Positions 52,540-60,670 of a DNA stretch of 64,000 nucleotides are shown in pieces. This DNA comes from CAVYXZ01 sp965223835. GTDB taxonomy: Bacteria > Chloroflexota > Anaerolineae > Aggregatilineales > Phototrophicaceae. Made by a program: the position numbers and the translations under genes. Every line of letters begins with the position of its first letter. Within the stretch, counting starts at the first letter, position 1. Below the pieces are notes generated by a model. It ran no database searches and was not told the DNA's origin. It saw nothing but the letters and a program-made list of their open reading frames with translations. The stretch covers positions 1,674,001 through 1,738,000 of the forward strand of contig CBDCXQ010000001.1 of assembly GCA_965223835.1 (NCBI GenBank). The letters are read 5' to 3'.

Positions 52540-54111
52540 TTAATCCTCTTCGGCGTCGTCCAGCGGATTGTCGGCTAACCGGAGAAAACGGTAAGTCGGT
52601 CCATCACCATCTTCGATTATGCCCTGCGCTTGCATGGTCTCGATGATCGCTTGTGCTTCACTGGTCGGCAAACCGAAAATATCCCGCAGCGGTCCAACGC
52701 CTAACCAACCTAGATAGGCCGCCAGCGTTGTTGCCTGGGCCAATGAACGTTCGTCATTCTGACCGGATAATACCTGGGTGGCGCGGGCGACCGAACCAGC
52801 TCTGGTGCGGGTTGGCAGTGACCCGGTTGCCCGACGGGGCTGCCCGGTCGCCCCTAATCCACTACCTTCCAAATCAGGTAACAGATCGGTCAAACCCGTT
52901 CGTTCACGGGGTCGGGCTTCCTGGGTTCGCTGTGTAGCGAGTTGTTGCCAATAGCTTATCAGTTTTTGCAGATCACCATCGGCAACGGTACACAGTTCAA
53001 TCGGGTTTATATCATCTTCAGTTTGTTGACTCGTGACGAATGCATCAATAAACCGCAAAGCCGTAGTATGGATGTTCGGCAGGCTTTCCGCCAGATCGGG
53101 CTTCACTGACCGCATGACAACTCGCGTATCAATGACATTATCCAACAATTCTGGCACGGACTCTTCGGTCTCCGTTGTGAGCAGCGTAAAGACGCCTACC
53201 CGTCGTCCGTTGACGAGTAGGTCGTACAGGGCTGGTGCTAAATTCTCAATGTTGGCCTGCCAGCCTTCATCCGAAAGCGCAGCTAGCACCACCATGATGT
53301 TGGGCAAGGGTTGTTCACCGCGATTTTGGCGAAGTTCATTATAGGTTTGCAGGTCATCCACATTACTTTCGGCAAACCAATTATGACGGCGTTCAATTTC
53401 CTTGACCATGCCTTCCAGCAGGCGCTGACCTTTGTCTGGTTCGTCCAGCAGGCGGCCCAATGCATGAGGGGTTCGCATCAAATCACTGTAGATCTTGCTG
53501 CTTTCACCCAGCAGCGCGAGTCGCAATTCTGCCGGTGTATTGAGCATCAAGAGTGACAGCAAAATTTCACTCACCAGATGGCGGCGTGAATTACGCGGGC
53601 CGACGATCAATAAGTGTCCGATGCTGCCGATGTCCCGGATAATCACCTGCTGTTCCAGCGTGATTCCTATTGGGATCGCCAACGTACTCTGGTGTAATTG
53701 AAATGTATTGCTCAGGAGGACCTGCCGCAGATGGATCGGCTGGTGCTGCGGCGTGCGCAGCAAGATCCCCACACTGTCGGCATCATCGGCAATCTGGTTC
53801 ATAAAACCTAATATCCAGTCGGTTTGTTCGCCTGATAGCTTACCCAGGTTGCGGCGGATTTCAGCCGCGGTTGCTGGTTTGCGCCCCCGGCGTTGTTCTG
53901 CCCGGGCGATATAGAGCACATGGGACGGCGATGGCCGTACGTCAACGATCCGTACCGGCGTATCCAGGTCATTGAGGCGTTGTTGAATTTGTGTAATCTG
54001 GTCACGGAGCGTATCTTCTGGCGTCAAGGGTCCGGTATGCGGTACCAGAATATCCGCCATTGATGGCGTCAACCATCCATTATCATCACGACGGCTCAGT
54101 AGTTGAGGCAT
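52540..54111 (-). CDS. FtsK/SpoIIIE-like protein with degenerate ATPase motifs
   Basis: A 523-residue cytosolic protein. The middle (about 140-400) follows the FtsK motor fold: HLLIVG... (about 166), LLSLLMLNTPAELRLAL, MVKEIERRHNWFAESNV and a LVNGRRVGVFTLLTTETE region. Walker A is replaced by GPRNSRRH (171-178), lacking GKS/T, and Walker B reads NIMVVLAALSDE without the Asp-Glu. ATP hydrolysis is thus unlikely. The C-terminus has a winged-helix-like domain (GVGPLRDIFGLPTSEAQAI). It is not fused to membrane segments. The role could be a regulatory or structural partner; it stands alone and converges on the LCP gene. Confidence 0.72.
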   Translation of the reverse strand: MPQLLSRRDDNGWLTPSMADILVPHTGPLTPEDTLRDQITQIQQRLNDLDTPVRIVDVRPSPSHVLYIARAEQRRGRKPATAAEIRRNLGKLSGEQTDWILGFMNQIADDADSVGILLRTPQHQPIHLRQVLLSNTFQLHQSTLAIPIGITLEQQVIIRDIGSIGHLLIVGPRNSRRHLVSEILLSLLMLNTPAELRLALLGESSKIYSDLMRTPHALGRLLDEPDKGQRLLEGMVKEIERRHNWFAESNVDDLQTYNELRQNRGEQPLPNIMVVLAALSDEGWQANIENLAPALYDLLVNGRRVGVFTLLTTETEESVPELLDNVIDTRVVMRSVKPDLAESLPNIHTTALRFIDAFVTSQQTEDDINPIELCTVADGDLQKLISYWQQLATQRTQEARPRERTGLTDLLPDLEGSGLGATGQPRRATGSLPTRTRAGSVARATQVLSGQNDERSLAQATTLAAYLGWLGVGPLRDIFGLPTSEAQAIIETMQAQGIIEDGDGPTYRFLRLADNPLDDAEED

Positions 54112-54229
54112 ATTTCCTGTCCTTAAGAACCTGATATACAGACACTTTACCTTGATCGTAAATTGACTGCAAATCGGGGGCGTGCTAGGCTAGACGCAGG
54201 TTAAAATAATATTGGTGAGGCGTTAGTTG

Positions 54230-54736
54230 ATGCAGCGTTATGGTTTCTGGCTTTGGCCGATGATGGTATTACTGGCTGGTTGTTCCCTGTGGGAAGAACC
54301 ACCCACACAATCCATCGTACCGCTATCGCTGCCACCAGAGCCAACCCTCATTTTTCGTGGTAATTGCAACAACAATCGTGAATTGGCAGACTGGTTACAA
54401 TATTCATCCTATTACGTTGACCAATTCGCTGATCTGGTAACGACTGCCGCTGCCGAGAATAGAGCGACGATGCGGGCCAGGGTTCTTGAAATCGCAGCAC
54501 TGCGCGAAGAATATGCTCAGGTTGCGACACCCAACTGTGCGGAGCCGGGTCAGCGGATGTTTTTTAACGCCATGGACCGGGCGCTTGTGAGTTTCCAGCA
54601 GTATGTCAACGGAGAAACCAATAACCTCGGCAATTTGCTGCCTGAAGTGCTGGGTGCAATTGACCGTATTTATCTGGTGCAGGATGATCTTCGGGCGCGG
54701 TTAGACGCGCAATTGGCGGCGACGGCTGATGAATAG
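54230..54736 (+). CDS. Lipoprotein of unknown function
   Basis: A 168-residue protein with a lipoprotein signal ending LLAGCSLWEE, so the mature protein starts at Cys19 or so. The rest is alpha-helical with no recognised domain; a CNNNRELADWLQYSS stretch and repeated acidic/Gln helices suggest a small helical bundle. ATG 54230 has GTGAGG about 8 bases upstream. Divergent from the FtsK-like gene. Confidence 0.65.
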   Translation: MQRYGFWLWPMMVLLAGCSLWEEPPTQSIVPLSLPPEPTLIFRGNCNNNRELADWLQYSSYYVDQFADLVTTAAAENRATMRARVLEIAALREEYAQVATPNCAEPGQRMFFNAMDRALVSFQQYVNGETNNLGNLLPEVLGAIDRIYLVQDDLRARLDAQLAATADE

Positions 54737-54761
54737 TGGGCAGGCCAACACAACCTGCCCA
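54737..54761. terminator. Hairpin between convergent lipoprotein and oppC genes
   Basis: TGGGCAGG (54737-54744) with CCTGCCCA (54754-54761), an 8-bp stem in the 29-base gap between converging genes. No long T-run, but the position fits a shared terminator. Confidence 0.55.
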
Positions 54762-54765
54762 ACGT

Positions 54766-55677
54766 TTAATCTACTGTAGTGGGGTCGAAAGCGTCGCGCA
54801 AGCCATCACCCAGTACATAAAGACACAACACCGTCAGAAAGATCAAAAATCCCGGCCAGAAGACGAGATGCGGCCCATGCGTGAAGAAGGTCTGGGCGTT
54901 TGTCAGCATATTGCCCCAGGTCGCTGTTGGCGGTTTAACACCCACACCCAGGAAGCTCAGACCCGCTTCGACCAGAATAATCACCCCGATGTCGATTGCG
55001 AGATTGATCACAATGATTGAAATGAGATTGGGCAAGATATGCGCAAACATGATCCGCAACCGGGTCGCGCCGACGGCTCGTGCACTGATAACAAACTCAC
55101 GCTCCCGCAGCCCAATAGTTTCGCCCCGTACTAATCGCGTGGTGCCGGTCCAGCCCAGGAACCCCAATACGAGTATGAGGGTAGACGCGCCGGGCGAAAG
55201 TATGGCAGCGATGATGAGGATGATAAAAAATAGTGGGACGGAATTGATGGTTGTGATAATCCAGATAACAATGTCGTCCACAATACCGCCGAAAAATCCG
55301 GTTAGCAAGCCCACCGACACGCCGATGATAAGCGATAAAAACGCGGCGAGAAAACCGATTGCCAGCGAGATTTGTCCTGCTTCGAGCAACCGTGCCAGGT
55401 GATCGCGGCCCAGGTCATCGGTGCCGAGGACATGGCCGGGAGAACCCGGCATCAGAAATGACTCGGCCTCGATACTACGGCTATTCACACCCAGAACGCC
55501 GTTGATTACCGGTGCGCCAAACGAGAGTATGACCAGGGTAAGCAGGACAAATATTGCAATCATTGTCAGCCGGTCCCGCCACAAGCGGCGCAGCGCTAAC
55601 TGGAGAAGCGATGGACTGGTGTAATGTTCCTCGGTTTCATGCCCTTTCAGTACGGTGACTTTGGTTTGGGTTGCCAT
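54766..55677 (-). CDS. Peptide-type ABC transporter permease, DppC/OppC family
   Basis: Inner-membrane permease of 303 residues for peptides or related solutes. It has an N-terminal region (about 1-30) before the first membrane segment, the external loop ending LGTDDLGRDHLARLL, then five more segments. The EAA loop is at ARAVGATRLRIMFAHILPNL. AGGAGGT, overlapping the upstream permease stop codon, precedes the ATG, so the two genes are translationally coupled. No ATPase genes adjoin. Confidence 0.92.
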   Translation of the reverse strand: MATQTKVTVLKGHETEEHYTSPSLLQLALRRLWRDRLTMIAIFVLLTLVILSFGAPVINGVLGVNSRSIEAESFLMPGSPGHVLGTDDLGRDHLARLLEAGQISLAIGFLAAFLSLIIGVSVGLLTGFFGGIVDDIVIWIITTINSVPLFFIILIIAAILSPGASTLILVLGFLGWTGTTRLVRGETIGLREREFVISARAVGATRLRIMFAHILPNLISIIVINLAIDIGVIILVEAGLSFLGVGVKPPTATWGNMLTNAQTFFTHGPHLVFWPGFLIFLTVLCLYVLGDGLRDAFDPTTVD

Positions 55678-55686
55678 TTTTACCTC

Positions 55687-56775
55687 CTAGTGTAACCGAA
55701 TGCGCGGGTCGATCAGCGCATACAGAATATCAGATAGGAGATAGCCGAGGATGGTTGCGATGGCAGCAAAGAGTACGACTGCCATAACAACCGGATAATC
55801 TTGCTGGGTGACCGAATTAACCGCCAGGCGACCTAACCCCGGCCAGGCGAAAATCGTTTCGGTAATAGCGGCTCCCCCTAAAATACCGGTAATGGCCGGG
55901 CCAAGAAACGTCGCAATCGGGATTAAGGCGTTTCGTGCGCCGTGCTTGAACCAGACAACCCGTTCTGAGAGACCTTTAGCCTTCGCGGTGCGCACATAAT
56001 CCTGGTGGCTGACATCTAGCAGCGACGCCCGCATGAAGCGCGAAAAACCGGCAATGCCACCGGTTGCGATCACAAAGGTCGGCAAGATCAGATATTCCAG
56101 ACGTTGATATACCGGCGGACAACCACCCAGCAAGTTGGCGGCAGCGTCGCAGCGATTGCCCATTGGTAACAGGCCGAGGCCGGTACCGCCAAATATCAAC
56201 AATAATAACAGACCTAACCAGAAGACCGGCAAGGCATTAAAGACCACTGCCATGACACGGGTCACATTGTCGAAAATGCCGCCGCGATTGATGGCGGCCA
56301 GGATGCCGATGGGCAATCCAATCATTAATCCTACCACTAAGGATGAAACGCCGAGTTCCAGCGTAGCAGCAACCCGTTCCATGATAATGGGCAGTACCTG
56401 ACGGCGACCCTGATAAAAGGAGCGACCAAAATCACCGCGTATAATGCCCAGACGATCACCGGGGGGTTCTGGCTCACCATCACCGTCTGCATCCAACGGA
56501 ATCAAAAAACTGCCATCGGCAATATCATCACCATCGGAGTCCCAACGCATCCAATCGTCGCCGAGCAGCCAGCGCAAATACTGTATGATAAACGGGTCAT
56601 TAACTCCCAGACGTGCTGCCAGTGCCGCTCGTTCCTGGGGGGTTATAGTTGGTCCATAAGCCAGCGCTGCGACCGGACCACCTGGCGCGGCCAGCATCAA
56701 CATGTAGGTCAGTAATGAGATGCCGAACAGGGTCGGAATCGCCTGAAACAATCGTCGAATCGTATACTTAAGCAT
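55687..56775 (-). CDS. Peptide-type ABC transporter permease, DppB/OppB family, with an Asp-rich insert
   Basis: Permease of 362 residues. The first membrane segment (about 10-35) is followed by the usual external loop, which carries an insert (about 73-112) containing two Asp/Gly motifs, DSDGDDIADG (79-88) and DADGDGEPE (95-103), of the kind seen in Ca2+-binding loops. Then come GDFGRSFYQGR and the remaining segments, with the EAA loop AKAKGLSERVVWFKHGARNA. The insert faces the outside. Cotranscribed with oppC-type gene 9 bases downstream; preceded by the solute-binding gene after a hairpin. Confidence 0.9.
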   Translation of the reverse strand: MLKYTIRRLFQAIPTLFGISLLTYMLMLAAPGGPVAALAYGPTITPQERAALAARLGVNDPFIIQYLRWLLGDDWMRWDSDGDDIADGSFLIPLDADGDGEPEPPGDRLGIIRGDFGRSFYQGRRQVLPIIMERVAATLELGVSSLVVGLMIGLPIGILAAINRGGIFDNVTRVMAVVFNALPVFWLGLLLLLIFGGTGLGLLPMGNRCDAAANLLGGCPPVYQRLEYLILPTFVIATGGIAGFSRFMRASLLDVSHQDYVRTAKAKGLSERVVWFKHGARNALIPIATFLGPAITGILGGAAITETIFAWPGLGRLAVNSVTQQDYPVVMAVVLFAAIATILGYLLSDILYALIDPRIRLH

Positions 56776-56811
56776 TTTTGATCAAAGAGCCTCATCACGA
56801 ATATCGAAACA

Positions 56812-56839
56812 GCCCCCTCCTGAGTTACCAGAAGGGGGC
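56812..56839 (-). promoter_or_regulatory. Hairpin between the solute-binding and permease genes
   Basis: GCCCCCT and AGGGGGC form a 7-bp stem with a 14-base loop in the 117-base gap. It has no T-run. Such hairpins often lower downstream expression or protect the upstream mRNA, which fits a binding protein made in excess over the permeases. Confidence 0.55.
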
Positions 56840-56892
56840 ACTGGCGCATCGAGACCTGCGATTAACTCACAGGCCATGATGGTCACACTAAA

Positions 56893-58635
56893 CTAATTGG
56901 GAGAACGAACGGCCCAGGTGTCAACATTCCACCAGAGCTGTGCTGGTTCAGGATTGAAACCTTCAATGTCGTTGCGCACGGCATAGAAACCGTTGCGGAC
57001 GAACAAGAAGATGTAAGGTGTGTCTTCCTGTACAATCTGCTGCGCTTCAGCATACAGGGCTTTACGCTCTTCGAGGTTGCAACCTTCGAGTGTGCCCGCC
57101 AGCGTCTGGAGTTCATTGAAACGGGCGCTATCGTAGGAACCGCAGTTGCTGCAACCACCAACCACATCACCCGCCGGGGTCAGGATCTGGGTTGCATCCG
57201 GGCGGTCCGGGTAGCCATTACGCCAGCCGAGGACATAGGCATCCCAGGTCTGGGCATCCATGATGTCCAGCATCGTGAAGAATTCAATGGTTTCGATTTC
57301 GGCCTTCACACCGATCTGATCCCAGTTTTCCTGGGCGATGGTGATGATGGCGGTGCGACGAGCATTTTCCTCGTTGGTCATCAGGTTGAAGCGGAATTCA
57401 GTGCCATCCTCAGCCGTGCCACAACCGTCGCAGACGCGCACGCTGGTGGGGTCATTGGGATCACTGTTGACCCAACCGGCCTCGTCCAACATCTGAGCGG
57501 CCATTTCCACATTATATGGAACGGCTTCCAGTGACGTGTCTACGGCCCATGATGCAGGTACGAGATGGGCAGCCATACGTGTACCTTCACCGAAGGTCGC
57601 CCGTTCAATAATATCTTCCACATCTAGCGCCAGATTCAAAGCGCGGCGTACTTCTTTACCGACCTCGGTGTTACCAAAGAGAGGGTGAATACCCTGGTCG
57701 ACTTCCAGCGAGTTGCCATCACCATCAATGGCGCTCTGGGGATTTGCCGGGTCGGCCAGGTTGAACGCCAGATAATCCCAAGAATTACCGGGGTAGGTGT
57801 AAACCGTAACATCACCAGCTTCTTCAGCCGCATAGATGTCAGCCCGGCGGGCCTCCTGTGGGCCGTCAATGACATTAAGTTCGCCTGCCAGGAAACGTTC
57901 CACATTAACTGTAAGATCGGGCACGTTTAGCGCCACATAACCATCGTTGTTGACGTAACCCAGTTCGGTATCGGGGAAATCCTGATTCGCCAGCAGCGTA
58001 ATCGCTTCTGCCGGACGCAGTTCTCCGAAGTTGTAGGTGCCAAAGCTGACATAGGGATTCTGATTGAATTCGGCGTCAGGCATGGTAGATAGGTCTGCCG
58101 GGGCGATGTGTGAAGGATATGGCTCCAGGCTGGCAGCGTCGTTCAGGGCGTCACAATCGAGTGCTTTCATCGTCACCGCGACCGTAAAATCGTCAATTTT
58201 TTCAACGCCCTCAATCGCATCCGTGATGAATGATAGTGGAGTTTCGATTTCACCGCTGGTGATTGCATCCCAGACAAACAGGATGTCATCAGCATTAATT
58301 TGTTCGCCATCGTTCCAGAAGGCATCTTCGCGCAGGCTAACCGTATAGGTAAGCCCGTCGTCGGAAAGCTCCCAGCCAGTTGCCATCGCACCGGGGCCGG
58401 GGCCATTCACAAACTGAGCTGTTGCGGGGTCAACATAAAATAGATCGGGGAAGATGAATTCCTGAATGTCAGAGGCAGTGGTATCACTGGAAAGCAGCGG
58501 ATCGAGTGCGGTGGGGTCGCCGCCCGCGTTGCCTTCAATGATAATGCCGCCGACCGGGCCATCCTGCGCCTGTAGCGGGACCGCCAAAACGACCAGCAGC
58601 AGGACTGCCAGCAACCAAATAAGATGTTTCTTCAT
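56893..58635 (-). CDS. Peptide-type ABC transporter solute-binding protein (family 5)
   Basis: Extracytoplasmic binding protein of 580 residues with a signal peptide (LIWLLAVLLLVVLAVPLQAQ, about 4-23) and no lipobox Cys. The family 5 pattern is clear: ATGWELSDDGLTYTVSLRED, FWNDGEQINADDILF, the EVGKEVRRALNLALDVEDI hinge region and an IGVKAEIETIEFF segment. A Cys pair CDGCG and CSNCG suggests disulfides. AAGGAG precedes the ATG. It heads the SBP-permease-permease unit; the ATPases must be elsewhere. Confidence 0.92.
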   Translation of the reverse strand: MKKHLIWLLAVLLLVVLAVPLQAQDGPVGGIIIEGNAGGDPTALDPLLSSDTTASDIQEFIFPDLFYVDPATAQFVNGPGPGAMATGWELSDDGLTYTVSLREDAFWNDGEQINADDILFVWDAITSGEIETPLSFITDAIEGVEKIDDFTVAVTMKALDCDALNDAASLEPYPSHIAPADLSTMPDAEFNQNPYVSFGTYNFGELRPAEAITLLANQDFPDTELGYVNNDGYVALNVPDLTVNVERFLAGELNVIDGPQEARRADIYAAEEAGDVTVYTYPGNSWDYLAFNLADPANPQSAIDGDGNSLEVDQGIHPLFGNTEVGKEVRRALNLALDVEDIIERATFGEGTRMAAHLVPASWAVDTSLEAVPYNVEMAAQMLDEAGWVNSDPNDPTSVRVCDGCGTAEDGTEFRFNLMTNEENARRTAIITIAQENWDQIGVKAEIETIEFFTMLDIMDAQTWDAYVLGWRNGYPDRPDATQILTPAGDVVGGCSNCGSYDSARFNELQTLAGTLEGCNLEERKALYAEAQQIVQEDTPYIFLFVRNGFYAVRNDIEGFNPEPAQLWWNVDTWAVRSPN

Positions 58636-58804
58636 GCTTTACTCCTTAAGTCAACAAAACATCATATGATGCCCTTGCGGTTTGGCATCTACCAACCTTA
58701 CTTCAGTTTAATGAGCAAGGTTCGAAAATGTTGTACCATTTTAACGGATCATTAACCAGTATTGATGTCACCAATTTGAGATGATTGACTGCGATTGGAA
58801 TTGA

Positions 58805-58832
58805 AAAACCACCTCAGCAATGAAGTGGTTTT
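58805..58832 (-). terminator. Terminator of the tRNA-Pro gene
   Basis: On the minus strand AAAACCAC (58825-58832) with GTGGTTTT (58805-58812) forms an 8-bp stem followed by TTC. It overlaps the last base of the tRNA CCA end. Confidence 0.65.
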
Positions 58833-58908
58833 GGTCGGGGCGACAGGATTTGAACCTGCGACCTCTTACACCCCATGCAAGCACGCTACCGGACTGCGCC
58901 ACGCCCCG
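58832..58908 (-). tRNA. tRNA-Pro (anticodon GGG)
   Basis: A 77-base cloverleaf with CCA encoded. Acceptor CGGGGCG pairs with CGCCCCG, and the discriminator is A. The D stem is GCGC/GCGT, the anticodon stem CTTGC/GTAAG with loop ATGGGGT (anticodon GGG, reading CCC/CCT), and the T-arm GCAGG-TTCAAAT-CCTGT. Stems fold by hand with two G-T pairs. It is the only tRNA seen in the window. Confidence 0.95.
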
Positions 58909-58974
58909 AGATGTAGAAGTGATGGTTAGTATAGCGGACGATAGGGCGTTTTGTCAACGTGTTGTGTGAAGCGG

Positions 58975-59003
58975 TTGCACCCCGTTTTGAGACCCCTTAT
59001 ACT
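58975..59003 (+). promoter_or_regulatory. Possible promoter of selD
   Basis: TTGCAC, 17 bases, TATACT. It would give a start near 59010 and a 27-base leader before the selD ATG at 59037. The -10 is strong, the -35 weak. Confidence 0.5.
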
Positions 59004-59036
59004 GGCAATATATGCAATGGAAAGTTGTATAACCCA

Positions 59037-60086
59037 ATGTCGGAAAAGGTAAAATTGACGGCCCTCGCTGCCTGTGCTGGTTGAGCGTCCAAACTCGGCC
59101 CGGCTGAGTTGGCGCAAGTTTTGCAGCCGTTAAAAAGTACGTTCCCAATTGAAGATTACCCGGATCTGCTGGTCGGCCTGGCTGCACCCGATGATGCTGC
59201 CGTATATCGTATGAATGAGGAACAGGCCATCATCTCAACGACCGATTTTTTCCCGCCGGTCGTTGATGACTATTATGAATTTGGGGCGATTGCCGCGGCC
59301 AACGCGTTGAGTGATATTTATGCGGTCGGTGGTGAACCGCTACTGGCGATTAATCTGGTTGCCTATCCTGATGGTTATGATCTGAGTATTTTGTCTGAGA
59401 TTCTGCGCGGTGGCGCAGAAACAGTACGTGAAGCCGGTGCGGTGATTGCTGGAGGGCATACGGTTACTGATAAAGAGCCAAAGTATGGCCTGGCAGTAAC
59501 CGGGGTTGTGCATCCCGACAGAATAATTAAGAAGGGTGGTGCGCAACCTGGTGATAAACTTATTCTGACAAAGGCGCTGGGCACCGGTGTAATAACAACC
59601 GCCTTGAAGCAGAATCGCGCCGAGCCAGAACATGTGGCGGCTGCCATAACCAGTATGTCACGCTTGAATCGCGATGCATCCCGCCAGGCGCAGGCCATTG
59701 GCGTTCATGCCATGACCGATGTGACTGGCTACAGTCTGATCGGTCATGCCCATGAAATGGCGCATCTGAGTAACGTCGATTTTGTGATTGAGTTTTCTGC
59801 TTTGCAATGGCTGCCGGGTGCAATGCAGTATGCTGAACAACAGACCTTTCCCGGTGGTATGGACCGTAACCAGGATTATTTTAGGCAATGGATAGGCCTT
59901 GAGGCTATTGTGAATGAAACGATTGCAGGCTTATTGTTCGACCCCCAAACTTCTGGGGGGTTGTTGATCGCCGTAGCTGCCGATCAAGTGGATTCGTTGT
60001 ATCATAAGATTATAAGTGCTGGTGATACTGCTAGTATAATTGGGGAAGTACAATCAGGCTGTGGGATGATCGTTATTCGGGCTTGA
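59037..60086 (+). CDS. selD: Selenide, water dikinase with selenocysteine (in-frame UGA)
   Basis: Makes selenophosphate from selenide and ATP, the selenium donor for selenocysteine and selenouridine. The full frame is 349 residues. It reads from ATG 59037 (MSEKVKLTALAACAG) through a TGA at 59082-59084 (Sec16) into ASKLGPAELAQVLQPL and the normal SelD body (DDAAVYRMNEEQ, GGHTVTDKEPKYGLAVTG, TDVTGYSLIGHAHEM). Sec16-x-x-Lys19 aligns with the catalytic Cys17-x-x-Lys20 of E. coli SelD. Gene finders would start at TTG 59109 and lose the catalytic loop. A hairpin just after the TGA fits a bacterial SECIS element. The ribosome site is weak. Confidence 0.88.
59082..59110 (+). promoter_or_regulatory. 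SECIS-like hairpin after the selD UGA
   Basis: AACTCGGC (59092-59099), loop CCG, GCTGAGTT (59103-59110): an 8-bp stem (one G-T pair), starting 7 bases after the TGA, with its apical loop 15-18 bases downstream. Distance and shape fit bacterial SECIS elements bound by SelB, but the loop is small and no bulged U is obvious. Confidence 0.65.
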
Positions 60087-60128
60087 ACGTTTAATTCGAT
60101 TGAACCGAGAAATGTGGGAAGGACTATA

Positions 60129-60557
60129 ATGGCTGGCATCCCGAAACAACAATACGGACTATCTACAAATTTGTTCGTCAGCCGTAAACGGGGCGGAGAG
60201 TCGCTTGTCGTCGGCGGTGTCGGCGAGGATGAGGCGCGCTGGACACGGGTGTTATCGCAGCGGGCAGCACAAATGCTGTGGTACCATTTGACCCGACTGC
60301 TTTTCCCAGAGAAATCTGATATGGTCACGGCGCTGGTGTCAACATCGCCGTTGCGTGGCGATTCATTGCCTACGATCACGACCCATATGACTGTCGATAA
60401 AGATGATGATGGCGGTTATGAAATTATTGGTTCGGTGGGCGATCAGACCTGGTGGGTTCGCCTGAATCCCTATGAGGCCCAACGCTTCTGGACCGCGCTG
60501 GACATTGCCCTGTATCCCGTGGGCTGGCAAGGGCGTAAATCGAAGACCCCGCAATAA
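60129..60557 (+). CDS. Conserved-looking protein of unknown function
   Basis: A 142-residue soluble protein with no signal or membrane segment. It has a mixed strand/helix pattern with many Trp and Arg, for example RWTRVLSQRAAQMLWYHLTRLLFP and VGDQTWWVRLNPYEAQRFW. I do not recognise the family. ATG 60129 has GGAAGGA close upstream. It starts 42 bases after selD on the same strand, so it may be cotranscribed; no functional link is visible. Confidence 0.6.
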   Translation: MAGIPKQQYGLSTNLFVSRKRGGESLVVGGVGEDEARWTRVLSQRAAQMLWYHLTRLLFPEKSDMVTALVSTSPLRGDSLPTITTHMTVDKDDDGGYEIIGSVGDQTWWVRLNPYEAQRFWTALDIALYPVGWQGRKSKTPQ

Positions 60558-60582
60558 ACAAGGTATATCACAAGTCCATTAC

Positions 60583-60603
60583 GGGGCAGCTTCGGGCTGC
60601 CTC
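60583..60603 (+). terminator. Hairpin before the M23 gene
   Basis: GGGGCAGC (60583-60590), loop TTCGG, GCTGCCTC (60596-60603): 8-bp stem with one G-T pair. It probably ends the selD transcript. A -10-like TATACT lies at 60629-60634, about 36 bases before the next gene. Confidence 0.5.
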
Positions 60604-60670
60604 GCTTTGCTTCAAACGCTAAATTAACTATACTGAAAGTTAGATATTCGCACGTCATCGGAGGTTCATT

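Noticed and set aside
59037..59110. selD as a pseudogene with a nonsense mutation
   Set aside because: The TGA is exactly at the catalytic Cys position, is followed by a hairpin, and the rest of the gene is intact, which is better explained by selenocysteine.
59109..60086. SelD starting at TTG 59109 as a complete gene
   Set aside because: It lacks the catalytic Cys/Sec-x-x-Lys loop, while the in-frame sequence upstream of the TGA continues the SelD pattern to an ATG.
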